Source of the DNA: Duganella alba
GTDB lineage: Bacteria > Pseudomonadota > Gammaproteobacteria > Burkholderiales > Burkholderiaceae_D
DNA: 64,000 nucleotides
Direction of reading: 5' to 3'
NCBI RefSeq assembly: GCF_009674495.1
Contig: NZ_WKJN01000008.1
Location: 161,356-225,355, forward strand
The position numbers and the translations under genes were made by a program. The notes beneath the pieces are model-generated. The model did not search any database. It was given only the letters and a program-made list of their open reading frames with translations, and was not told the origin of the DNA. Shown here piece by piece: positions 55,889 to 64,000 of this stretch (the first letter of the stretch is position 1; each line of letters opens with the position of its first letter).

Positions 55889-56583
55889 CCACACCGCTGA
55901 TCAATCAACTGGGCGTCGTCAAGCGCAACATCGTGCGCGCCGAGCGCGAACACGTTGACCACCTGGGCCAATTCGGCAGCGCCACCGTGCACGAAGCCAT
56001 GGGCCGCGTCGGTTTGCTGAAGCCTTATATGCGTCCGATCTACGCCGGCGCGCAAGCCGCCGGCACCGCCGTCACCGTGCTGCTGCATCCTGGCGATAAC
56101 TGGATGATGCATGTGGTGGCGGAACAGATCCAGCCGGGCGACATCGTGGTCGCCGCCATCACCGCTGAATGCACCGATGGCTATTTCGGCGACCTGCTGG
56201 CCACCAGCTTCAAGGCGCGCGGCGCCAGGGCGCTGATCATTGACGCCGGCGTGCGCGACGTGCGCTTCCTGACCGAGATGGGCTTCCCCGTCTGGAGCAA
56301 GAACATCAGCGCCAAAGGCACGATCAAATCGACGCTGGGTTCCGTCAACATCCCTGTACTGTGCGCCGGCGCGCTGGTGAATCCGGGCGACGCCATCATC
56401 GCCGATGACGACGGTGTGGTGGTCGTGCCGGCCGCCGACGTCGCCCGCGTGGCCTCCGTAGCGCAACAGCGCGAAGACCTGGAAGGCGAAAAGCGCGCCA
56501 AACTTGGGGCCGGCGTGCTTGGCCTGGACATGTACAACATGCGCGGCCCGCTGGAGCAGGCGGGCCTCAAGTACATCGACTGA
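55885..56583 (+). CDS. ligK: 4-carboxy-4-hydroxy-2-oxoadipate aldolase
   Basis: 232 residues. RraA-like class II aldolase: [19 protein letters not shown] near 30, [20 protein letters not shown] near 82, and [16 protein letters not shown] near 115 with the conserved Arg-Asp. It splits 4-carboxy-4-hydroxy-2-oxoadipate into pyruvate and oxaloacetate, ending the gallate route. LigK/GalC/ProA are names for the same enzyme. It is translationally coupled to the hydratase. Confidence 0.94.
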   Translation: MTTPLINQLGVVKRNIVRAEREHVDHLGQFGSATVHEAMGRVGLLKPYMRPIYAGAQAAGTAVTVLLHPGDNWMMHVVAEQIQPGDIVVAAITAECTDGYFGDLLATSFKARGARALIIDAGVRDVRFLTEMGFPVWSKNISAKGTIKSTLGSVNIPVLCAGALVNPGDAIIADDDGVVVVPAADVARVASVAQQREDLEGEKRAKLGAGVLGLDMYNMRGPLEQAGLKYID

Positions 56584-56689
56584 CAGGCCAATTCGATCCC
56601 TGTGGGATTGATTGTGTGTACGAGCTTCGGGATTATCTTTGACGAACGTCCTAATACAATGAGCAGCTTCATTGATTAGGAAATCCCCG

Positions 56690-57790
56690 ATGCAAAAATT
56701 GTTCTCGTCTTTCGATCTGGCAGGCCTTCTTCTGCCGAATCGCACCGTCATGGCCCCCATGACCCGCTCCCGCGCCGAGAACGGCGTGCCGGATGCGCAG
56801 ACGGCGTTGTACTACCGCCAGCGTGCTTCCGCTGGCCTCATCATCAGTGAAGGCATTCCGGTCTCGCGCGAGGGTGTCGGCTTCCTGTTCAATCCCGGCC
56901 TGTATTCGGATGCGCAGCAGGCCGGCTGGCGCGCGGTGACCGATGCGGTCCACGCCGACTGCGGGCGTATCTTCGCCCAGCTCTGGCATGTAGGACGGCT
57001 CTCGCACGTCTCCTTGCAAGAGGACGGGGCGTTGCCGGTATCGTCGGTGGCGCGTCAGGCGGCCGGCTCCAGCGCGTTCGCGTGGCAGCATCCCGGCGTG
57101 GCCGGTCAGGTTCCAGCGAGCGAACCGCGCGCGCTGGCTGCCAGTGATATTCCGCGCGTGATCAACGATTTCGTGCTCGCCGCGCGGCGCGCCATGGCGG
57201 CCGGCTTCGATGGCGTCGAGCTGCATGGCGCGAACGGCTATCTGTTCGAACAATTCATCAACGGTGAACTGAATACGCGGGACGACGCTTACGGCGGCTC
57301 GATCGACAACCGCCTGCGCCTGATGCTGGAGACGATCGATGCACTGATTGCCGAAGTTGGCGCCAACCGCATCGGCGTGCGTATCTCACCCTTCGGCCGG
57401 CTGTACGACATGCAGCCCTTTGCCGACGAACGCGAAACCTGGCTGGCGCTGGCAAGGGCCCTCAATCAGCGGAAACTGGCTTACGTGCACACGAGCGATC
57501 AGCTCACGCTGGGTCAGACACCGATCCCCTCCGACTTCGCCAGCGAATTCCGCAAGGCCTACCAGGGCACGCTGATTTCCGCCGGTGGCTTTGACCGCGA
57601 CAGCGCCGAGGCGGCGCTTCAGGGCGGCCAGCTCGATCTGGTGGCGTTCGGCCGTCCTTTCATTGCCAATCCTGATCTGGTGGAGCGCATGTGCAATGAC
57701 TGGCCGCTGGCGGATGCCGACCGCGCCACGTTCTACGGCCTGCATGGCGCGAAGGGGTACACCGACTATCCCGCTTACCAGTTATCTTAA
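56690..57790 (+). CDS. Old Yellow Enzyme family NADH:flavin oxidoreductase
   Basis: 366 residues. FMN barrel with NRTVMAPMTRSRAENG near the start, AQLWHVGR, the substrate-binding ELHGANGYLFEQF (His/Asn pair) and DDAYGGSIDNRLRLMLE. Such enzymes (NemA, xenobiotic reductases) reduce activated C=C bonds, nitro groups or nitrate esters with NAD(P)H. ATG at 56690 follows TTAGGAAATCCC. It is 106 bases after ligK and may share the same transcript; the gap contains a modest hairpin (TTCGATCCC with GGGATTGA, one G-U pair, 56591-56611) and no clear terminator tail. Confidence 0.92.
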   Translation: MQKLFSSFDLAGLLLPNRTVMAPMTRSRAENGVPDAQTALYYRQRASAGLIISEGIPVSREGVGFLFNPGLYSDAQQAGWRAVTDAVHADCGRIFAQLWHVGRLSHVSLQEDGALPVSSVARQAAGSSAFAWQHPGVAGQVPASEPRALAASDIPRVINDFVLAARRAMAAGFDGVELHGANGYLFEQFINGELNTRDDAYGGSIDNRLRLMLETIDALIAEVGANRIGVRISPFGRLYDMQPFADERETWLALARALNQRKLAYVHTSDQLTLGQTPIPSDFASEFRKAYQGTLISAGGFDRDSAEAALQGGQLDLVAFGRPFIANPDLVERMCNDWPLADADRATFYGLHGAKGYTDYPAYQLS

Positions 57791-57800
57791 GGAGAACACG

Positions 57801-58295
57801 ATGACCGATCACGTACAAAAACTGCTCGACCTGGAAGAAATCAAGAATCTGCGCATGCTGTATGGGCACTACCTGGATAGCAACAGCTTGACCGAACTGG
57901 CGGAACTGTTCGCACCCGACGCCGTGTGCAATTTCGGCGCCGGCGACATCCACGGACGCGAAGCGATCCGCGACGGCCTGGCAAAGGCTTTCATTGAGTA
58001 CGACGTGGAGCGCCATGGCAGCTATCCGTTTCTGCATGCGGTGACCAACCAGTGGGTGGAAATCGTCGATGCCGATACCGCGCAGGGACGCTGCTATTTG
58101 CTCGATCTGCACACGGTCAGCAAGCCCGGACGCGACCCGTGGATTCTGTTGGGGATGTACGCCGACGAATACCAGCGTATCGACGGCCGCTGGTACATCG
58201 CGCGCTCGCAACTTGACGTGGTCTGGCCATCGCGCCAGGTTGGCGGCGGCCATCCGGGGCATGGCCTGGTGCTGCCGGTGCGGGCACGCCAATGA
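57801..58295 (+). CDS. SnoaL/NTF2-like protein
   Basis: 164 residues, cone-shaped NTF2-like fold: LLDLEEIKNLRMLYGHYLDS helix, LFAPDAVCNFGAGDIHG, HAVTNQWVEIVDADTAQGRC and DGRWYIARSQLDVVW. Members include SnoaL cyclases, aromatic-ring dioxygenase small subunits and steroid isomerases, so the reaction cannot be read from sequence. AAGGAGAACACG precedes the ATG; the stop overlaps the next gene (ATGA). The flavin enzymes on each side suggest a short redox pathway on a shared substrate. Confidence 0.85.
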   Translation: MTDHVQKLLDLEEIKNLRMLYGHYLDSNSLTELAELFAPDAVCNFGAGDIHGREAIRDGLAKAFIEYDVERHGSYPFLHAVTNQWVEIVDADTAQGRCYLLDLHTVSKPGRDPWILLGMYADEYQRIDGRWYIARSQLDVVWPSRQVGGGHPGHGLVLPVRARQ

Positions 58296-59287
58296 GCCCG
58301 GCATCCGATCAAGAACGCGCCAGCCTGGCGCAACATGCCGCCTTCAAGCGGGTATTCACGCCCGGCCGCCTGACCTTCGGCTTGATCGCTCCGCTGGAGG
58401 CTTATCCTGATACGCCGTTTCCGACGTTGAAGGATCACGAACGCATGGCGAAAATGATCGACGACGCCGGCTTTGCCAGCATGTGGCTGCGCGATGTGCC
58501 GTTCTACGATCCGAATTTCGGCGACGTGGGGCAGATGCTCGATCCCTTCGTCTATGCGGGATTCCTGGCCTCGGTCACCAGCCGGATCAGCATCGGCACC
58601 GCCGGCATCGTGCTGCCGCTGCGCGATCCGATTATCGTCGCCAAGCAGGCGGCGTCGGTCGATCAGCTGAGTGGCGGCCGGTTCATTCTGGGCTTGTCGA
58701 CCGGCGACCGGCCTTCGGAGTATCCTGCGTTCGGCGCCGACTTCGATAACCGCGAGGAGCGCTACCGCGAAGCGTTTAAGCTGATCCGCAGTGTCAGTGA
58801 ACAGAAATTCCCCAAGCTGGACACCAGGCATTACGGCATGCTGCACGGCGAACTCGATCTGGTGCCGAAGCCGGTCGGTGCGCGCATGCCGATGATCGCG
58901 GTAGGGCGTTCGCGCCAGCCGCTGGAATGGCTGGCGCAGAATGTCGATGCGTGGATCTGGTCCGTCGACGACGCGAATGCGATCAGCCAGATATTGGATA
59001 GCCTGCGCGTCAACGCCGGCGCGGCGCCGCCGCCGGCATATGGCTACGCGACCTTTTTCGACCTGGCGAAAGATCCGGACGCGCCGCCCAAGCGGTTCTA
59101 TAACGTGGTACGGATCGGCCGCAAGGCGCTGATCGAGCGCTGGTATCAGCAGCAGGAACTGGGCGTCACCCACGTCGCCCTGAACATGAAGCCGTCGCAG
59201 CGCAGCGCCGAAGACGTGATCGCGGAGATGGCGGAGCATGTGCTGCCGTTGTTCGGCGGGAGCGTTCAGGCGCCCGCCGATGCATAG
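58292..59287 (+). CDS. LLM-class (luciferase-like) flavin-dependent oxidoreductase
   Basis: 331 residues. A bacterial-luciferase-type barrel: FGLIAPLEAYPDTPFPTLKD near the start, GFASMWLRDVPFYDPNFG, TSRISIGTAGIVLPLRDPI, and SVDQLSGGRFILGLSTGDRP. These are FMN-dependent monooxygenases or F420-type reductases; in Proteobacteria FMN is expected. It is coupled to the SnoaL-like gene and forms a three-gene set with the OYE. It could add oxygen to, or desulfonate, an unknown small substrate. Confidence 0.88.
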   Translation: MSPASDQERASLAQHAAFKRVFTPGRLTFGLIAPLEAYPDTPFPTLKDHERMAKMIDDAGFASMWLRDVPFYDPNFGDVGQMLDPFVYAGFLASVTSRISIGTAGIVLPLRDPIIVAKQAASVDQLSGGRFILGLSTGDRPSEYPAFGADFDNREERYREAFKLIRSVSEQKFPKLDTRHYGMLHGELDLVPKPVGARMPMIAVGRSRQPLEWLAQNVDAWIWSVDDANAISQILDSLRVNAGAAPPPAYGYATFFDLAKDPDAPPKRFYNVVRIGRKALIERWYQQQELGVTHVALNMKPSQRSAEDVIAEMAEHVLPLFGGSVQAPADA

Positions 59288-59290
59288 GCT

Positions 59291-60217
59291 TCAGCGTGTC
59301 GGATGAAAAACGGGGTTCGGCGCTGCCGCCATATCGGTCAGCGCGTCAATGGCGGCGCGCAGCTTGGGCTTGAGATAGCGCGTCACCGGCCATACCGCAT
59401 GGATCGGCATTTCGCCGCCCGCATGTTCATCCAGCACCGTAACCAGTTCGCCGGATTGCAGGTGGGTGCCGATCAGCCAGGTCGGCAACTGGCACAGCCC
59501 CGCGCCTGCCAGCACCGCGTCCAGCATCGCCTGGCCATCCCGGAATTCGTGGCGAACGCGGATGGGCTGTGCGATGGTGTCGCCATCGGACGCCCGCAGC
59601 ATCCATGCGGGCGGTCCCTGCCTGCGCCAGCCGATGATGCAGTCGTGTTCACCGAGCTGCTCCCGTGTCAGCGGAGCGCCGTGCCGGGCAATGTAGGCGG
59701 GCGCCGCGCAGATCAGCAGGCGCTGCGTGCCGAGCTGGCGCGCGACCAGGTCGGCATCGTTGTTCAAGGCGCCAATGCGGACCGCCAGGTCGACGCCTTC
59801 CTCCACCAGGTTGACGGTGCGGTCGGTAAACGTGACGGCGAGATCGAGGCGCGGATGCTGGGCCGCGAAGTCCAGCAGCGTTGGCAGGACGTGCAGGCGG
59901 CCGAAGGCGGCGGGCAGGTCGACCCGCAATCTGCCGGCGGGCGACTGACGGCCGGTGCTCAGGCTACTTTCCATTTCCTCCAGGTCGCCGAGCATCTGCA
60001 CGCACATGTCGTAATACGCCGTGCCTTCCTGCGTCAGCGCCAGCCGGCGCGTGGTGCGATGCAGAAGCTTGGTGCCGAGACGGGACTCCAGCCTGGTGAC
60101 GCTCTTGCCGACGCCGGATGCCGTGACGCCGCGTTCGGCGGCGGCCGCCGCAAAGCTCCCCAGGCGCACGGCCGCGACAAAGTCGTAAATTCCGTCAAAG
60201 CGGTCATTGTCTGTCAT
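59291..60217 (-). CDS. LysR-type transcriptional regulator
   Basis: 308 residues. N-terminal helix-turn-helix IYDFVAAVRLGSFAAAAAER with RLESRLGTKLLHRTTRRLAL, then a typical effector domain (GRLRVDLPAAFGRLHVLPTL). It belongs to the large AaeR/DsdC-like group of LysR proteins acting on small gene sets. It starts nine bases after another LysR gene, so both are in one transcript. The convergent OYE/LLM operon ends four bases from its stop. Targets are unknown. Confidence 0.9.
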   Translation of the reverse strand: MTDNDRFDGIYDFVAAVRLGSFAAAAAERGVTASGVGKSVTRLESRLGTKLLHRTTRRLALTQEGTAYYDMCVQMLGDLEEMESSLSTGRQSPAGRLRVDLPAAFGRLHVLPTLLDFAAQHPRLDLAVTFTDRTVNLVEEGVDLAVRIGALNNDADLVARQLGTQRLLICAAPAYIARHGAPLTREQLGEHDCIIGWRRQGPPAWMLRASDGDTIAQPIRVRHEFRDGQAMLDAVLAGAGLCQLPTWLIGTHLQSGELVTVLDEHAGGEMPIHAVWPVTRYLKPKLRAAIDALTDMAAAPNPVFHPTR

Positions 60218-60226
60218 GGAGGGCCT

Positions 60227-61148
<922 letters not shown>

Positions 61149-61154
61149 ACCGTC

Positions 61155-61183
61155 TTATCAATAGGCCTTCGCTTGCCTACACT
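61155..61183 (+). promoter_or_regulatory. Possible promoter of the MFS pump gene
   Basis: TTATCA (61155-61160), 17 bases, TACACT (61178-61183). Each box matches the sigma-70 consensus at four of six positions. The LysR-type box lies just upstream, a place suited to activation. The predicted start is about 25 bases before the ATG. Confidence 0.4.
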
Positions 61184-61214
61184 GTGGGCCTGATATCCGA
61201 TTGGAGCAACGCCC

Positions 61215-62603
61215 ATGGAACACAAGCGCGCCATACTTGCCATCATCCTGGTCAGCTACGTCATGATCGTGCTGGACACGTCGGTGGTGCTGACCGGACT
61301 GCCGAAGATTCATCTTGAAATGGGCTTCAGCGACAGCGGCCTGGCGTGGGTGCAGAGCGCCTACACGCTGACCTTTGGCGGCTTTCTGCTGCTGGCCGCG
61401 CGCGCCGGCGACATCATCGGCCGCCGCCGCATGCTGGTGGCGGGGCTGGCGCTGTTCACGCTGGCGTCGCTGGCCATCGGCGCGGCGGCCACGCCGGCCG
61501 CGCTGGTCATCGCGCGCGCGGTGCAGGGACTGGGCGCGGCGATCCTGGCGCCGTCCACGCTGGCGCTGCTGCAAACCACGTTTGCCGACGGCGCCGAACG
61601 CACGCATGCGGTATCGCTGTACAGCGCCACGGCGGGCATCGCCGCCAGCGTCGGCCTGGTGCTGGGCGGCGTGCTGGCGGAGTGGTGGTCGTGGCGTGTC
61701 GGCTTCCTGATCAACCTGCCGATCGGCGCGGCGATGATCTGGGCGGCACGCCGCTATATTCCCGAAAGCCCGCGCAGCAGCGGCCAGTTCGATGTGGTCG
61801 GCGCGCTGACTTCCACCGTCGGCATGAGCGCGCTGGTCTACGCTGTCATCCGTTCGGCCGGCGCCGGCTGGCTCGATGGGCTGACGCAGGGGGCGCTGGC
61901 GGCGAGCTTGCTGCTGCTGGCGGCATTTGTCGTCAATGAACGCGGCGCGGCGCAGCCGATCATGCCGCTGCGATTGTTCGCCGACCGCCAGCGCGCCTCG
62001 GCCTACGCCGCGCGCATGCTGTTCCTGGGGGCGATGATCGGCTTCTTTTTCTTCACCACGCAGTATCTGCAAACAGTGCTGCACTATCCGCCGTCGCTGA
62101 CCGGCATGGCGTTCCTGCCGATGACGCTGGTGAACTTTGTCGTCGCGCTGCAAGTGCCGCCTCTGACGCGCCGCTTCGGCAATGCGCGCCTGCTGGGGTT
62201 CGGACTGCTGGTCTGCCTGATCGGGATGGCATGGCTGAGTCGCGTGTCGCCCGGCGGCGCTTATCTGACTGCCGTAGCGCTGCCGATGGTGCTGATCGGC
62301 GCGGGGCAGGGCCTGACGCTGAGTCCCCTGACGGCTGCCGGCATCGCCGGGGTGCAGGCGCGGGATGCCGGCGCGGCGGCGGGCCTGGTGAATGTGGCGC
62401 ACCAGCTGGGCAACTCGCTCGGGCTGGCGGTGCTTGTGGCGCTGGCTGCGGCCGGTGCGCGCGGCCTGTCCGGCGCCGGGCTGCTGGCGCATCGCGTGAC
62501 GACCGCGCTGAGCGCTTCGAGCGTGTTCCTGGTGCTGGCGCTGCTGCTGATGGTGCGGCTGGGATGTGGCAAAAAAGTCGGCATTGAGGTAGCGCAGTCG
62601 TAG
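61215..62603 (+). CDS. MFS drug-efflux-type transporter (DHA2 family)
   Basis: 462 residues with at least twelve helices. ILVSYVMIVLDTSVVLTGLP in helix 1 and WVQSAYTLTFGGFLLLAARA in helix 2 are DHA2 (EmrB/QacA-like) motifs, with GDIIGRRRML in loop 2-3. The antiporter motif C appears as GLVLGGVLAEWWSWR. It should export toxic organic compounds with protons. TTGGAGCAACGCCC precedes the ATG. The divergent LysR protein is its probable regulator. Confidence 0.9.
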   Translation: MEHKRAILAIILVSYVMIVLDTSVVLTGLPKIHLEMGFSDSGLAWVQSAYTLTFGGFLLLAARAGDIIGRRRMLVAGLALFTLASLAIGAAATPAALVIARAVQGLGAAILAPSTLALLQTTFADGAERTHAVSLYSATAGIAASVGLVLGGVLAEWWSWRVGFLINLPIGAAMIWAARRYIPESPRSSGQFDVVGALTSTVGMSALVYAVIRSAGAGWLDGLTQGALAASLLLLAAFVVNERGAAQPIMPLRLFADRQRASAYAARMLFLGAMIGFFFFTTQYLQTVLHYPPSLTGMAFLPMTLVNFVVALQVPPLTRRFGNARLLGFGLLVCLIGMAWLSRVSPGGAYLTAVALPMVLIGAGQGLTLSPLTAAGIAGVQARDAGAAAGLVNVAHQLGNSLGLAVLVALAAAGARGLSGAGLLAHRVTTALSASSVFLVLALLLMVRLGCGKKVGIEVAQS

Positions 62604-62622
62604 CAACGGGACGGCGTGCACA

Positions 62623-62650
62623 ATGAAGGACCAAGCACGGAGGCCTTCAT
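62623..62650 (+). promoter_or_regulatory. Inverted repeat covering the start codon of the dioxygenase gene
   Basis: ATGAAGG (62623-62629) and CCTTCAT (62644-62650) are perfect 7-bp inverted copies with a 14-base spacer. The second arm holds the A and T of the start codon at 62649, and the ribosome-binding GGAGG lies at the loop edge. Pairing in the mRNA would hide the start. Confidence 0.4.
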
Positions 62651-63611
62651 GACCGCACACACCGAGATACTCATCCGTCCACGCGAGCACGACGACGCCA
62701 GTTGCCCGCCTTGCAGCGACCTGCCGGCGTTGCGCGCCTACTTCGACCGCGAAGGCTTCGCGGTGATACGGCGCCTGCTGCCGCTGGCGGCCTGCGAGGC
62801 GGCGCGGCAGGCCTTCCTGCATGAGGTGCTGCCGGCGCGGCGCGCCTACTTCAAGCGGCACGCGTCCGGCCGCTACGAACGCAACGTCTACACCGAGTAC
62901 GGCCACATGAAGTATCCGATCATGAACCTGCAGGATATCGGCGGCCGCCGCTTCCGCCAGTTCCGCCAGCGCGGACTGGAACTGCTGACGCATCCCCAGG
63001 TGCGGCAGCTGATGCGCCAGCTGTTCGGCGAGCCGGCGCGGCTGGTGCACACCATGTACTTCGACGGCAACCAGGCCACCTGGGCGCACCGCGACGGCGA
63101 CTACTTCGATTCCACCGCCGCCGGCCGCATGATCGGCGTCTGGATCGCGGCCGAGGACATCCATCCCGACGCCGGCCGCTTCTACGTGGTGCCGGGCAGC
63201 CACCGCAGCATCATGGCCGGCATCGACGACCCGAACGGCGCGCGCTACAAGCGGCAGATGGACGACTTCGTGCGCAGCGGTCCCTGCGACTGCGTGGCGC
63301 CGGTGATGATGCAGGGCGATGTGATCCTGTGGTCGGCGCTGACGGTGCATGGCAGCCTGCCGACCGCCGACGCGCGCCACACGCGCCGTTCGTTCACCGG
63401 CCACTATGTGCCGGACTCGCAGCCGCTGCGACGCTACCTGAGCGACGCGCCCACCGACCGCTACATCGCCGTCAACAACGTCCCCATCGCGCTGCACGAG
63501 GACGGCCATACGCTGGGCGGGGTGCTGAAGGCGGCGCTGAAGTCGGACTATCCGCTGCTGTACGGCGCGCTGCGGCGCGCCACCGCCGCCTGCGGCCTGG
63601 GAGCGCGCTAG
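62649..63611 (+). CDS. Phytanoyl-CoA dioxygenase (PhyH) family Fe(II)/2-oxoglutarate enzyme
   Basis: 320 residues. The iron-binding triad is probably H147 and D149 (WAHRDGDYFD) with H234 (LTVHGSLPTADARHTRRSF), and an Arg near 246 for 2-oxoglutarate. VVPGSHRSIM and MQGDVILWSA are further PhyH motifs. Members hydroxylate very different molecules: fatty acyl-CoA, ectoine, amino acids, antibiotic precursors. The N-terminal 20 residues, TAHTEILIRPREHDDASCPP, are not part of the core. ATG at 62649 is preceded by CGGAGGCC. It is 45 bases after the MFS gene in the same direction and may be co-transcribed. Confidence 0.88.
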   Translation: MTAHTEILIRPREHDDASCPPCSDLPALRAYFDREGFAVIRRLLPLAACEAARQAFLHEVLPARRAYFKRHASGRYERNVYTEYGHMKYPIMNLQDIGGRRFRQFRQRGLELLTHPQVRQLMRQLFGEPARLVHTMYFDGNQATWAHRDGDYFDSTAAGRMIGVWIAAEDIHPDAGRFYVVPGSHRSIMAGIDDPNGARYKRQMDDFVRSGPCDCVAPVMMQGDVILWSALTVHGSLPTADARHTRRSFTGHYVPDSQPLRRYLSDAPTDRYIAVNNVPIALHEDGHTLGGVLKAALKSDYPLLYGALRRATAACGLGAR

Positions 63612-63706
63612 CAGCAGCGCGCGCGGCCCGGTAGCCCTCGAAAGTGGGGAGGGATTCCTGCTTAGGCGATATCGCGGCGCGCACGGGCCGGCGCTACCAT
63701 CGGGGC

Positions 63707-64000
63707 ATGAAATCGATCGCCTTTTTTGTCTTCCCCGGATTCGAGCTGCTCGACTGCGCCGCCGTGACGGTGTTCGAGCAGGCCAACGTGATCTCGGGCG
63801 CGCGCCTGTACCAGGTGGCGATGCTGTCGCCGCTGGGCGGCGCGGTGGCCAGTTCGGCAGGGCCGACGGTCGGCACCCAGGCCTGCGCCGCCGGCGCCTG
63901 GGATACGGTGCTGGTGTTCGGCGCGGCCGGCAACCTGCCCACCTGCGCGCCGGTGGTGGCGATGGTGCGTGCCGCCTGTGCCGGCGGCGCAGGCCTGGGT
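63707..64000 (+). CDS. DJ-1/PfpI-domain protein, probably GlxA-type AraC regulator (cut by window edge)
   Basis: The first 98 codons are present. The start MKSIAFFVFPGFELLDCAAV, then MLSPLGGAVASSAGPTVGTQ and TVLVFGAAGN, is the N-terminal amidotransferase-like domain of GlxA/CdhR-type AraC regulators (usually VxFPGFxLLDxxGPxxVFE...VxSxxGGxVxSSxGxxVxT). The same domain exists alone in some hydrolases, and the C-terminal DNA-binding part is beyond the edge, so the regulator call is only likely. The ATG at 63707 has a weak GGGGC upstream. Confidence 0.75.
   Translation, partial: MKSIAFFVFPGFELLDCAAVTVFEQANVISGARLYQVAMLSPLGGAVASSAGPTVGTQACAAGAWDTVLVFGAAGNLPTCAPVVAMVRAACAGGAGLG

Noticed and set aside
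56639..56660. Promoter TTGACG...TACAAT before the OYE gene
   Set aside because: The boxes are only 10 bases apart, too short for sigma-70.

Overview
This window looks like chromosomal DNA of a GC-rich betaproteobacterium. The closest guess is the Oxalobacteraceae (Massilia/Duganella/Rugamonas type). The guess rests on strongly G/C-biased third codon positions, a narGHJI-ppiC-moaA-narXL order, paired CphA'/CphA cyanophycin genes, a general betaproteobacterial porin and a meta-cleavage gallate operon. This is inference from gene content; no rRNA or tRNA gene was seen to confirm it. Coding density is very high and no gene-free stretch exceeds 300 bases. No IS element, CRISPR array, phage gene or obvious recombination scar was seen.

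Left part (1-13.4 kb): a nitrate-respiration island. A NosL-like exported protein precedes narG, narH, narJ, narI, a parvulin-type prolyl isomerase, moaA (molybdenum cofactor), a NarX-like sensor kinase and a NarL-like regulator, all on the plus strand. An HMA-like metal protein with a lost CxxC (minus strand) and nnrS (plus strand) follow. No narK, nir, nor or nos gene is in the window, so only the nitrate-to-nitrite step is shown here.

13.3-22.3 kb: a three-subunit membrane dehydrogenase (triheme cytochrome c, GMC flavoprotein, Tat-exported small subunit), an alpha/beta hydrolase with an AEC transporter, an OmpA-family protein, a small membrane protein, an MscS channel and a CadR/PbrR-type MerR regulator. 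22.3-29.1 kb: metal resistance. A CDF-like transporter sits behind a textbook MerR-type promoter, and a cusCBA-like copper/silver efflux operon is headed by a small Cys/Met/His-rich exported protein.

29.2-40.1 kb: a GH31 glycosidase, and a tightly overlapping three-gene operon (NodB-like deacetylase, low-molecular-weight phosphatase-like protein, acyltransferase fused to ATP-grasp). This operon is the best candidate for an undescribed envelope-modification system. Then come an internally duplicated purine nucleoside permease-family protein, a PAS hybrid kinase and galE.

40.2-48.5 kb: cyanophycin metabolism. CphA' (lacking about 200 residues before its P-loop) converges on an operon of a heme-oxygenase-like diiron-type protein, cyanophycinase and cyanophycin synthetase. 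That operon's first start codon follows a perfect 11-bp inverted repeat. A MarR regulator and a siderophore-interacting flavoprotein are divergent next door.

48.5-59.3 kb: gallate catabolism. On the minus strand lie an MFS transporter, gallate dioxygenase, a porin and an unusual LysR-type regulator with two helix-turn-helix regions. On the plus strand lie oxalomesaconate tautomerase, hydratase and CHA aldolase, which would yield pyruvate and oxaloacetate. An Old Yellow Enzyme / SnoaL-like / luciferase-like operon follows. 59.3-64 kb: two tandem LysR regulators divergent from a DHA2-type MFS pump, a phytanoyl-CoA dioxygenase-family enzyme, and the start of a DJ-1/PfpI-domain protein cut by the window edge.
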